Assembly: GCA_902774295.1 (NCBI GenBank) | Contig: CACYHP010000001.1 | Span: forward strand, 1,116,001-1,180,000 | Source of the DNA: an uncultured Bacteroidia bacterium | GTDB taxonomy: Bacteria > Bacteroidota > Bacteroidia > Bacteroidales > F082 | Reading direction: 5' to 3' | DNA length: 64,000 bases | The notes under the pieces: generated by a model | Databases searched by the model: none | Told to the model about the DNA's origin: nothing | Seen by the model: the letters and a program-made list of their open reading frames with translations, nothing else | Shown: positions 44,262-52,226 of the stretch, piece after piece | Layout: each line of letters begins with the position of its first letter | Position numbering within the stretch: position 1 is the first letter of the stretch | Translations under genes and position numbers: made by a program

Positions 44262-44388
44262 CTGAATTATCGGCCCTCGCTATTCGGGCCGGGCCTGCCC
44301 GCCGCGAAGCGACGTGGAGGCGAAGCCCAGAAGTTTAAATTGTTGAAAACTTTGCAGCAATTAATTTGCTTTTTACTATCTCAATATA

Positions 44389-44396
44389 TATCTTTG
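44389..44396 (+). promoter_or_regulatory. Promoter -7 element (TATCTTTG)
   Basis: TATCTTTG 69 bases before the ATG at 44465. Confidence 0.55.
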
Positions 44397-44464
44397 CAAT
44401 TTCCGTTCATCCTATAGGATGTGTGTTTTTGTAATTATATGTACTATTTATTTGATTAGAGATT

Positions 44465-45751
44465 ATGGCAGATAAATATGAAATTGTAAGCGAATGGAGA
44501 AAAGGGCTTGCGATAGGTCGGTACAAAACTTGGTCAAGTGCTAGCAATAGCTATAAATATGAGTATGTTTTATTAAATGAAAACTATGAACAACTGAAGT
44601 TAATTTCATTAGATTATAAAGGTTGTATACATCGCAGTATAGATGGAAGATATTTTGCCACGATGATGGCGTTGTATGACCCTATTACTTATCCTGGACA
44701 AGACCGAGACACAACATATCTTACTACACCAATTATATCCTATGTGTTGGATGAGAATGGAGATTATATCATATCTGCATATAACAAGGGTGTTGAGGAA
44801 GTAAATAAATACATCAAAGAGAATCCCATAAAATACAATATAGAATTAGGTGAAGGCCTGGCATTATATGCAAATAAAACATACGATACATCTTCCAATA
44901 CATTACACGATTTTTCGCCATTAGAATATATACATAAACTTCAAGAGAAAGAATACTCCCGATGTGATGAATATGAACATGAATTAAAAGACTATAATTT
45001 CTTGAGATACCTTTCTTATAAAAACACACGAGTGAATGAAGACGGAGAGATTCTTTGTGGATCATCAGTATATGGTATTAACAAGTGTGACTTATTGTTC
45101 ACCACACCTAAACAGATTGAACCTCTTGGAAAATTTGAGAATGGAGTATGCAAAGTTGGAATTGTATCAGATTATAGAGATTTTATAGTTATTACCTCAA
45201 ATGCAAAGATTGTTAAAGTTTATGAGTATAAGCATTTAGGGTTGATTATAGATTTATTCAATGCAACGATGAGATTAAAATCTCAAGAAGATGTTAATCC
45301 CAATGAAAGTATTGAAATAAAATATGCTTTACCAGAGGGAGTTAAAGTACATCAAGTTAAAACAATAGAGGCTGAAGTAGAAATAGAAAAATACTTATTA
45401 TGCTTCCCTTCTACATATAAATATGGTGGAGGTTTTGGGGTTATTCGACACAACAGCAAATATGGCACACAGAAATTGCATGTAATTCATAGATTTCCAG
45501 AGTATTTTGAAGATAAAAATGGTTTATGGTATGAAATAACAAAAGAGAATGATAGTAAAATCGATGAACAGATCTTCGACAAGGAACTAAATAGACCCAA
45601 TTATATTAAAGATATAGAACTCATCGCTTCAGGTATTATTCTTAATGGTAACAAGTATTCAATCTATAAGTTTGAATGCAGGCCTTATGGTTATATAACA
45701 AAAGATGGTTCTTTTGACTATAATTTTGATGTAGATAATATAGAATGGTAA
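44465..45751 (+). CDS. Hypothetical AT-rich accessory protein, 428 residues
   Basis: Not recognised. A soluble protein, rich in Tyr, Lys, Glu and Ile, with no signal peptide or membrane segment. It starts MADKYEIVSEWRKGLAIGRY and ends FDYNFDVDNIEW. Base composition is clearly more AT-rich than in hydF or the glycosyltransferase, as expected for imported DNA. The next frame (RES-like) begins only seven bases after its stop, so the two form an operon. Beta-rich repeated elements such as VYEYKHLG and YITKDGS are suggestive of a repeat protein, but no family can be named. Confidence 0.6.
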   Translation: MADKYEIVSEWRKGLAIGRYKTWSSASNSYKYEYVLLNENYEQLKLISLDYKGCIHRSIDGRYFATMMALYDPITYPGQDRDTTYLTTPIISYVLDENGDYIISAYNKGVEEVNKYIKENPIKYNIELGEGLALYANKTYDTSSNTLHDFSPLEYIHKLQEKEYSRCDEYEHELKDYNFLRYLSYKNTRVNEDGEILCGSSVYGINKCDLLFTTPKQIEPLGKFENGVCKVGIVSDYRDFIVITSNAKIVKVYEYKHLGLIIDLFNATMRLKSQEDVNPNESIEIKYALPEGVKVHQVKTIEAEVEIEKYLLCFPSTYKYGGGFGVIRHNSKYGTQKLHVIHRFPEYFEDKNGLWYEITKENDSKIDEQIFDKELNRPNYIKDIELIASGIILNGNKYSIYKFECRPYGYITKDGSFDYNFDVDNIEW

Positions 45752-45797
45752 TAGACTTATGACTCATGCAGAGATTATTTCAGAGATTATTTCATAA

Positions 45798-46631
45798 TTG
45801 GATTCAACTGTTTTAGAAAACACAGAAGAATGCAAAAGGCATGTTCGCCGTGTTGTAAATGCTGTCTTTCCTATTCCTTGGTTACACCATCCCTTAAAAG
45901 CTGGTACAATTATCTCCCGTTGTAGGAAAAATGCTCCTAATTTAGAAAGAGACTCTTTCGGCTGTAAACCTGCCGAAATAGTAGAAGATTATCAACGCGC
46001 ATCAATCCCGCATAAAACCGTCTTCTATGGCGCTGTTGGAGATAAAGAAGTGGAAGATGGGGAATTCATTGCAATGTTGGAAACATCAAAAATACATCGT
46101 AATAGTATGGAAATTGGTAGAGAGGAAATATATGTGTCACATTGGGTTGTAAAACAAGATATAGATATGGCTCTCATTTGTCACCCAAATGTGTTCGTTG
46201 ATTCAAATTTTGGCAGTACTGTCGATGAAATGCAAAAGAACTATATTCGACTATTACCCAAATATCCGGCAGAACAAGATTTTATTATAGAATTTGATAA
46301 ATTGGTGGAATTCGTGGCAGGGCAGTTTGCTAAAAGAGTTAAAGATGGGTGTAACTACCAGTATTTGATATCTGCTTTTTTTACACATAATGTATTTGAA
46401 ACAGATTATGGTATAATATATCCTTCTGTACAAGTTAATGGTAAACTTGGTTATAATGTTGCATTACGACCTGATATTGTAAATAGCCATCTTGGTTTTA
46501 TTGGCGCAGAAAAGCATATCCTTTACAAGACTGATAAATATATGCAAGTTGTTGCTGGTTTATATTCCGATAAGTATATAGCTAAATCATTAGGTATAAA
46601 TAGCATGGATGTTCTTCCGAAAGTAGATTGA
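45798..46631 (+). CDS. RES-like domain protein, N-terminal start disturbed
   Basis: A protein of 277 residues from a TTG at 45798. The segment HPLKAGTIISRCRKNAP, then EDYQRASIPHKTVFYGAVG and FIAMLETSK, has the Arg, Tyr and Ser/Glu arrangement of RES domains, which in toxins degrade NAD. The match is by eye. The natural start is doubtful: the same frame carries an ATG at 45759 with MTHAEIISEIIS, then TAA (45795-45797), then LDSTVLEN. The region includes a 12-bp tandem duplication (CAGAGATTATTT twice). Either a nonsense mutation (for instance CAA to TAA) has occurred or a weak TTG is used. It is in an operon with the 428-residue gene. Confidence 0.55.
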   Translation: MDSTVLENTEECKRHVRRVVNAVFPIPWLHHPLKAGTIISRCRKNAPNLERDSFGCKPAEIVEDYQRASIPHKTVFYGAVGDKEVEDGEFIAMLETSKIHRNSMEIGREEIYVSHWVVKQDIDMALICHPNVFVDSNFGSTVDEMQKNYIRLLPKYPAEQDFIIEFDKLVEFVAGQFAKRVKDGCNYQYLISAFFTHNVFETDYGIIYPSVQVNGKLGYNVALRPDIVNSHLGFIGAEKHILYKTDKYMQVVAGLYSDKYIAKSLGINSMDVLPKVD

Positions 46632-46743
46632 CTATCAGAGCATAGCGCTATAATGCTGAATTGATTGCATAAATATTGCTTGGAAAATGATTTTTTGTTG
46701 ATAACTTTTTATTTTTTCTCTTGCATTCCATTTTTTGTGCCAC

Positions 46744-46751
46744 TAATTTTG
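46744..46751 (+). promoter_or_regulatory. Promoter -7 element (TAATTTTG)
   Basis: TAATTTTG 20 bases before the ATG at 46771. Confidence 0.5.
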
Positions 46752-46770
46752 TAGTAGAAAAATTTAAGTT

Positions 46771-46860
46771 ATGAAAATTTACAACAACATAGAGTGTCCA
46801 GACTGTACCAAACAACATGATAAGTTATTATCCGAATCTTTTGTTTCACGCTTAAAATAA
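46771..46860 (+). CDS. Small ORF with CPDC motif, 29 residues
   Basis: A short frame starting MKIYNNIECPDCTKQHDKLL, five bases before the next lipoprotein gene and just after a promoter box. The CxxC could bind metal or be redox-active, but the frame is short. It may be a leader ORF or the stub of a longer gene. Confidence 0.4.
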   Translation: MKIYNNIECPDCTKQHDKLLSESFVSRLK

Positions 46861-46865
46861 TTAAT

Positions 46866-47411
46866 ATGAAACTTGTTGTCATTATATTACTTTCTATTAT
46901 GTTTGCTGCATGTAATAATCCAAATGAAAATTATATGTCCCGCTATGAAAAATACATCAACGAAAATATAGACACTTCTGCCTATTTCAAACACAACTTG
47001 TGCTATATCGATGATGATAGTATTCCAGAGTTTTGCTTAATGGGTCATTGTTATGCTGAAGGAACAATCATCCTATCACAACACAATGGCAAAGTCACAC
47101 GTCGTGATTGCAACATTTCACCATACTACATCGAGCGCAGTGGCCTCATAAGTGACGGCTATGTTCACCATGGCCATTACGACAATCAAATTGTAAAACT
47201 TCAAGACGGAATCTTCACCGATATACTCCTAACTCAGGCAACGTGGAGTTTCGAGCGTCCATATTTCGTTTACTCAATAAATAATCAAGTCATCGATACA
47301 CTCTATGGAGATGATGTCAACGAAGAAAGTTGTGAAGCAATCAATGCAGCTCTTTATAATGCTTACTATTCAAAAGGCATCAGTTTATCCATTTACGATT
47401 CTCAACCATAA
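46866..47411 (+). CDS. Hypothetical lipoprotein, 181 residues
   Basis: Signal MKLVVIILLSIMFAAC with lipidated Cys16, then an unrecognised acidic domain with YIDDDSIPEFCLMGHCYAEG near residue 47. Two cysteines in that block may form a disulfide. The D-x-x-S-x-P-E pattern resembles proteins with calcium-loop-like repeats but is not enough for a family call. It lies five bases after the small CPDC frame. Base composition is AT-rich, though less so than in the genes before it. Confidence 0.6.
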   Translation: MKLVVIILLSIMFAACNNPNENYMSRYEKYINENIDTSAYFKHNLCYIDDDSIPEFCLMGHCYAEGTIILSQHNGKVTRRDCNISPYYIERSGLISDGYVHHGHYDNQIVKLQDGIFTDILLTQATWSFERPYFVYSINNQVIDTLYGDDVNEESCEAINAALYNAYYSKGISLSIYDSQP

Positions 47412-47431
47412 AAATGCGATCCGAGCGTTGG

Positions 47432-47496
47432 CTGGCGCTTGATCTTTTGGTTCCTTTTCCATCAAGGGAAAAGGAACAATAGATATCGCCCGCCAG
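47432..47496. repeat. Nested-hairpin element, right border of island 2
   Basis: Outer stem CTGGCG / CGCCAG (47432-47437 and 47491-47496), inner stem GTTCCTTTTCC / GGAAAAGGAAC (47450-47460 and 47467-47477). The architecture is the same as at 44199-44261. Confidence 0.7.
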
Positions 47497-47533
47497 GACG
47501 TAATAATTTAAATTTCTTTTATTTTTCTTTCAT

Positions 47534-47558
47534 ATATAACAAATTTGTTATATCTTTG
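47534..47558 (+). promoter_or_regulatory. hicB promoter with 20-bp palindromic operator
   Basis: A perfect 20-bp palindrome, ATATAACAAATTTGTTATAT (47534-47553), overlaps the TATCTTTG box (47551-47558), eight bases before the hicB ATG. An autorepressor bound here would block the promoter. Confidence 0.65.
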
Positions 47559-47565
47559 CAGCGCT

Positions 47566-47973
47566 ATGAAAAAAGTTATCGCATTAATCGAAAAAGGTGA
47601 GGACGGACTGTTCGGAGTGCATGCTCCGGAACTGGAAAACGTCATCATCGGAAGTGGCGAAACCGTTGACGAAGCCAAAGAAGATTTCCTTGAAGGCTAT
47701 CAGGAAATGGTTGAAACTTATATCGACGACGGTAAGCCGGTTCCTGTGGAACTGAAAGACGTTGAATTTGAATACAGATACGACATTTCAGCATTTTACA
47801 ATGCACATCCTTATCTGAATGTCAGCAAGTTGGCAAAACGTCTCAACATTAATTCATCGCTGATGCGTCAATACAAGCATGGACAGTATATCTCAGAGGA
47901 ACAGGTGCTTCGAATTCAGGACGGAATCCGCTCTGTCGGCAGAGAACTGTCAACGATAACGTTGGTTAAGTAG
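47566..47973 (+). CDS. hicB: HicB-family antitoxin with HTH, no adjacent hicA
   Basis: HicB neutralises the RNA-cleaving toxin HicA and represses the operon. The 135-residue protein has the HicB domain (IALIEKGEDGLFGVHAPELE and GETVDEAKEDFLEGYQEM, about residues 4-45) and a C-terminal helix-turn-helix (LNVSKLAKRLNINSSLMRQY, about 85-104). HicA is normally a 60-80 residue gene directly upstream or downstream. Upstream there is only the promoter and a hairpin; downstream is the next promoter. The toxin gene is therefore absent here. The start at 47566 follows the promoter box directly. Confidence 0.85.
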   Translation: MKKVIALIEKGEDGLFGVHAPELENVIIGSGETVDEAKEDFLEGYQEMVETYIDDGKPVPVELKDVEFEYRYDISAFYNAHPYLNVSKLAKRLNINSSLMRQYKHGQYISEEQVLRIQDGIRSVGRELSTITLVK

Positions 47974-48014
47974 TTAGCTAAGTACAATTTTTTTACTGGT
48001 TTTTATTTTTTTTG

Positions 48015-48022
48015 TATCTTTG
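48015..48022 (+). promoter_or_regulatory. Promoter -7 element (TATCTTTG) for the glycosyltransferase
   Basis: TATCTTTG 16 bases before the TTG start at 48039. Confidence 0.6.
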
Positions 48023-48038
48023 CAAAAAAGAATTTGCT

Positions 48039-49208
48039 TTGAAAATCGCTGTAAATACTCGATTGCTGTTGAAAGACAAACTCGAAGGAATCGGTTGGGT
48101 CGCCTACGAGACGCTGAGCCGTATCGTCAAGGCACATCCCGACGACGAGTTTTACTTCCTCTTCGACCGCAAACCCGACCCGAGGTTCATTTTTGCCGAA
48201 AATGTCAAGCCTGTCATGCTTTTTCCCCAGGCAAGACACCCGTTTTTGTATATCATCTACTTCGAAATCTCAGTGTGTCGCGCTCTGCGCAGAATAAAAC
48301 CGGATGTCTATCTGTCGACGGATGCATACCTTAGCTTAAGGTCTAAGACACCGCAAATCGCTGTGTTTCATGACATTAACTTCGAACATTTTCCACAGGA
48401 CTTCCCCAAACTGGCACTATGGCATTATAAGAAGTTCTTCCCGAAATTTGCTCATAAAGCCAAGAAAATCATAACGGTTTCGGAGTTCTCAAAGAAGGAT
48501 ATCATTGACAATTATAAAGTTGAACCTGAAAAAATTGATGTCGTTTACAACGGCGCAAACGAAGGCTTTAAACCGCTTTCTGAAGAAGAGAAAATTAAGA
48601 TAAGAAATAAATATACCTCTGGCTGTCAATACTTTATGTTTGTTGGCTCGCTGCATCCGCGCAAAAATCTGGCAAGGCTGTTCCCGGCATTCGATTTGTT
48701 TAAGGAACGCACCGGATCGGACGTTAAGTTGCTGATAGTGGGGGAGAAACGCTGGTGGACGGAGCCTATCCAGAAGGCTTATGAGGCTATGGGACATAAG
48801 GATGACGTGGTGTTTGTGGGCCATCTGCAGATGGAAGAGCTGCATCGTGTGACGGCGGCGGCGCTGGCATCGGTGTATGTCTCGTATTTTGAAGGCTTCG
48901 GCATCCCGATAGTGGAGGCGTACAAATGCGACGTGCCAGTCATCACGTCGAACGTCACCTCAATGCCTGAAGTGGCTGGCGATGCCGCACTTCTCGTCGA
49001 CCCGTTCGACACCGAATCGATAGCAGGCGCCTTGGAACTGGTGATGGATGAAAACATCCGTAACTCACTGATAGAGAAAGGACGCATCCGCCGAAACGAT
49101 TTTTCATGGGACAAAGCAGCTGAGCAGTGGTATAAGGTAATTTCGACAGGTTCATCCGTCATTTCGACCGAAGTGGAGAAATCTCCCTCAAACAATGCTA
49201 ACAATTAA
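48039..49208 (+). CDS. Glycosyltransferase, family 4 type, TTG start
   Basis: Cytosolic or peripheral-membrane GT-B glycosyltransferase that transfers a sugar from a nucleotide donor. The 389-residue product has MFVGSLHPRKNLARL and GFGIPIVEAYKCDVPVITSN, the E-x7-E donor-binding motif of GT4 enzymes. The TTG at 48039 is the first plausible start after the promoter; it gives KIAVNTRLLL, the expected opening strand, and no ATG fits. The last 20 or so residues (from ISTGSSVIST) are encoded by a single-arm copy of the CGTCATTTCGA repeat, so the C-terminus has been altered by that element. The acceptor is unknown. Confidence 0.85.
   Translation: MKIAVNTRLLLKDKLEGIGWVAYETLSRIVKAHPDDEFYFLFDRKPDPRFIFAENVKPVMLFPQARHPFLYIIYFEISVCRALRRIKPDVYLSTDAYLSLRSKTPQIAVFHDINFEHFPQDFPKLALWHYKKFFPKFAHKAKKIITVSEFSKKDIIDNYKVEPEKIDVVYNGANEGFKPLSEEEKIKIRNKYTSGCQYFMFVGSLHPRKNLARLFPAFDLFKERTGSDVKLLIVGEKRWWTEPIQKAYEAMGHKDDVVFVGHLQMEELHRVTAAALASVYVSYFEGFGIPIVEAYKCDVPVITSNVTSMPEVAGDAALLVDPFDTESIAGALELVMDENIRNSLIEKGRIRRNDFSWDKAAEQWYKVISTGSSVISTEVEKSPSNNANN
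49158..49190 (+). repeat. Single arm of the CGTCATTTCGA repeat
   Basis: CGTCATTTCGACC and GTGGAGAAATCTCC in the same order as in the right arm at 9571. It lies inside the 3' end of the glycosyltransferase gene. Confidence 0.65.
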
Positions 49209-49220
49209 AAACTAAAAAAT

Positions 49221-50597
49221 ATGGAAAAGATCATAATGTATCCAGGTGAAAATAGAAAAGATGCTGTGAATTTTAAGGATGTTCAAGCTCAATATATCAC
49301 AGCTGTTGAGCGTAATGTTTTGGTGCTTGGCTCTGGCGGCCGTGAGCATGCCCTCGCATGGAAAATCGCTCAAAGCGACAGAGTGTCGAAGGTTTATATC
49401 GCTCCGGGCAACGCCGGGACGGCATCAGTAGGTGTCAATATCTCAATAAATATCGCTGATTTTCAAGCGGTTAAAGATGTCGTGCTGAAAAACAGAATCG
49501 ACCTCGTTGTTGTCGGTCCGGAACAGCCGTTGGTCGACGGCATTGTCGATTTCTTCAAGAATGACAACGATTTGAAAGATATAAAAATCATCGGACCTGA
49601 TAAGAAAGGCGCACAGCTTGAAGGCTCCAAGGCTTTCGCTAAGGATTTCATGGAGAAAAACGGCATCCCGACAGCGAAATGCTTTACCGTGACAGCCGAC
49701 AACCTCAATGAAGGCTTGAAATATCTCGAAACGCTCGAGGCTCCTTACGTCCTTAAGGCCGACGGTCTTGCAGCAGGTAAAGGCGTTCTGATACTCAATG
49801 ACTTAGCTGAAGCAAAAGCTGAATTGAAAGAGATGCTCTCCGGCAAGTTCGGCTCAGCATCAGCAAAGGTGGTCATCGAGCAGTTCCTCAAAGGTATCGA
49901 GGTCTCGATGTTCGTTTTGACAGATGGCGAGAACTACGTCATCCTGCCGGAAGCCAAGGATTACAAGCGCATCGGCGATGGTGACACAGGTCTTAACACA
50001 GGCGGCATGGGCGCGGTATCACCAGTGCCTTTCGTTACACCTGAGTTCGTCGAGAAAGTCGAGAATCGCATCATAAAACCTACTATTTCAGGTCTGAAAA
50101 AAGAGAAAATCGACTATAAAGGCTTCATTTTCCTGGGCTTGATGAACTGCGGCGGCGATCCTTACGTCATAGAATACAACGTCCGCATGGGCGACCCTGA
50201 GACTGAAGGCGTGATGACCCGCATCGACTCTGACTTCGCCGAATTGCTTGATAAATGTGCACAAGGCCGACTCAACGAAGCTCATTATCAGGCAAGCCCT
50301 GAGACATCAGTTACGGTGATGCTCGTTTCAGGCGGATATCCTGAGGCTTACAAGAAAGGCATGAAGATAACCGGTCTCGAAAACGTTTGCCCTTGCTGCA
50401 TAGTGGCTCATGCAGGCACCAAACTTGATGGTGATGACATAGTTACATCAGGCGGTCGCGTCATAGCGGTGACGGCTCACGGTAAAAACATCGAAGAGGC
50501 GAGAGAGAAGGCTTATCATAACGCAAAAATGATTTTGTTTGAAGGCAAAAACTACCGTCATGATATCGGCGTGGATTTGATGAATTATCATGCTTAA
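49221..50597 (+). CDS. purD: Phosphoribosylamine--glycine ligase with N-terminal extension
   Basis: ATP-dependent ligation of phosphoribosylamine and glycine in purine synthesis. The ATP-grasp core is clear: NVLVLGSGGREHALAWKI (normal N-terminus), LKADGLAAGKGVLI, LNTGGMGAVSPVP and EYNVRMGDPE. The total is 458 residues against roughly 425 in relatives, because 31 residues (MEKIIMYPGENRKDAVNFKD and on) precede the usual start. No in-frame ATG lies at the conventional position, so the extension is probably real. Its role is unknown. The gene overlaps the next one by eight bases. Confidence 0.92.
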   Translation: MEKIIMYPGENRKDAVNFKDVQAQYITAVERNVLVLGSGGREHALAWKIAQSDRVSKVYIAPGNAGTASVGVNISINIADFQAVKDVVLKNRIDLVVVGPEQPLVDGIVDFFKNDNDLKDIKIIGPDKKGAQLEGSKAFAKDFMEKNGIPTAKCFTVTADNLNEGLKYLETLEAPYVLKADGLAAGKGVLILNDLAEAKAELKEMLSGKFGSASAKVVIEQFLKGIEVSMFVLTDGENYVILPEAKDYKRIGDGDTGLNTGGMGAVSPVPFVTPEFVEKVENRIIKPTISGLKKEKIDYKGFIFLGLMNCGGDPYVIEYNVRMGDPETEGVMTRIDSDFAELLDKCAQGRLNEAHYQASPETSVTVMLVSGGYPEAYKKGMKITGLENVCPCCIVAHAGTKLDGDDIVTSGGRVIAVTAHGKNIEEAREKAYHNAKMILFEGKNYRHDIGVDLMNYHA

Positions 50598-51582
50598 ATT
50601 CTTTAAACACAGTTACATAGCGCAAGCTGTCGTGATAGTGCTGCTGATTGCAGTGCTGTGGGTACCTGCGTTCCTAACCCAGTCGAACGACCAGGCCTAT
50701 GAATACCCGACGACTCCGATGTATGATTTTTTGTTGGGTATTATGGGCAACTCCAATATAGCAATGACAATCTTTGTTATGTTGTTGTTCGGCTCGTGTG
50801 TGTTCGTCTTCAATTCAATGATGACTGTCGACAACCTGGTTACAAGAAACAGCAGCTTTTTCTCCTTTGTGATGGTGCTATGCATGTGCTGTGTGCCTAT
50901 AAACAACAATTATTATCCGTTTTTGATAGCGTTGCCGTTGATGGTGATGGCCCAGCAGACCGTTTTTCTTATCTATAATGTTGAAAAACCTGAGAGATAC
51001 TTGATGAATACAGGTATTTTTATCGCTGTCGGCTCGATGTTTTATATTCCTGCTATCTTGATGATATTCTGGGTTTTATTTGCTTTGATAGTGCATGGCA
51101 TCAGAGAAATGAGGCTGTATTTGATTCCAATTGTTGGACTGGCGACCCCTTATATTCTAATGGCCACAATCATCTATATCTCAGGTAATTCGATGGAATT
51201 CATCAATGATTATGCCAACGCGTTCACCAGTATCGGTCTTACGAAACTTGAAATCACGACGATGGAGAAAGTGGTTCTGTTGGCTATGATTTTACTTTCG
51301 GTACTTTCAATCCTTAAGATTTGGTCAGGTGATGTTAATAATCTCGTTAGTACAAGACATAGGAAAACGGTTACGATGGTGTTGTTTATTTTAAGTATCA
51401 TTATGCTTTTTACAAAAAATCCAGTGATGAGCAACGGTTACTTTTTCATGATGGTGGCGATACTAGTTTCTATGGCTTTATGCTATGTGAAAAAGACCAA
51501 ACTCGTTGATATTGCTTTGGTTGTGATAATGATTGCTGTCATCGCGAACCAGTATTTGCCGTTATTTGGGATAAAGTTATGA
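50590..51582 (+). CDS. Multi-pass membrane protein (DUF6427-like)
   Basis: A 330-residue inner-membrane protein with about ten hydrophobic helices. It begins [19 protein letters not shown] and has [19 protein letters not shown]. This resembles the Bacteroidota-specific DUF6427 family, with function unknown. It overlaps purD by eight bases and rnhB by four bases (ATGA), so the three genes are translationally coupled. Confidence 0.65.
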   Translation: MLKFFKHSYIAQAVVIVLLIAVLWVPAFLTQSNDQAYEYPTTPMYDFLLGIMGNSNIAMTIFVMLLFGSCVFVFNSMMTVDNLVTRNSSFFSFVMVLCMCCVPINNNYYPFLIALPLMVMAQQTVFLIYNVEKPERYLMNTGIFIAVGSMFYIPAILMIFWVLFALIVHGIREMRLYLIPIVGLATPYILMATIIYISGNSMEFINDYANAFTSIGLTKLEITTMEKVVLLAMILLSVLSILKIWSGDVNNLVSTRHRKTVTMVLFILSIIMLFTKNPVMSNGYFFMMVAILVSMALCYVKKTKLVDIALVVIMIAVIANQYLPLFGIKL

Positions 51583-52175
51583 ATCTGAAGCCGTTTTTTA
51601 CCGAAAATCTGATTGAGGCTGGCTGCGACGAGGCCGGTAGAGGCTGTATCGCCGGTCCGGTGGTGGCTGCAGCTGTCATTCTTCCTCGTGGCATGGATTT
51701 TCCTGAATTTGATGATTCTAAAAAACTTACTGAAAAACAACGTGAGAAGTTGAGAGTCAAGGTGTTGGAGAATGCTGCGGCGTATGGCGTGGGTATCGTT
51801 TCGGCAGAGGAAATCGATGAGATTAATATCCTTAACGCCTCGTTTTTGGCGATGCATCGCGCTATCGACCAGCTGAAAATCCGTCCAGAACTGCTGCTGA
51901 TAGATGGCAATCGTTTCAACAAATATCATGACCTGAAACATCAGTGCATTGTTGGCGGTGATGCTAAATATCAGTCTATTGCAGCGGCTTCCATTTTGGC
52001 AAAGACGACTCGTGACCATATAATGGAAGAGCTTGATACTCAATATCCTGCGTATAATTGGAAACAGAATAAAGGCTATCCGACGATTGAACATAAAAAC
52101 GCTGTGGCTGAGCACGGAATGTCGCCGTATCACCGCAAAACATTCAATATGTCGATTCAGTTGAAATTATTTTAA
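51579..52175 (+). CDS. rnhB: Ribonuclease HII
   Basis: Removes RNA from RNA-DNA hybrids and single ribonucleotides from DNA. The 198 residues contain the catalytic acidic residues in [17 protein letters not shown] (Asp and Glu), then LLIDGN and [12 protein letters not shown]. Length is normal. The ATG overlaps the stop of the preceding gene. Confidence 0.95.
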   Translation: MNLKPFFTENLIEAGCDEAGRGCIAGPVVAAAVILPRGMDFPEFDDSKKLTEKQREKLRVKVLENAAAYGVGIVSAEEIDEINILNASFLAMHRAIDQLKIRPELLLIDGNRFNKYHDLKHQCIVGGDAKYQSIAAASILAKTTRDHIMEELDTQYPAYNWKQNKGYPTIEHKNAVAEHGMSPYHRKTFNMSIQLKLF

Positions 52176-52226
52176 AAAATATAAAACAAACTGCGACCTT
52201 TCACGTTCTATTAAAAAACGAATATT

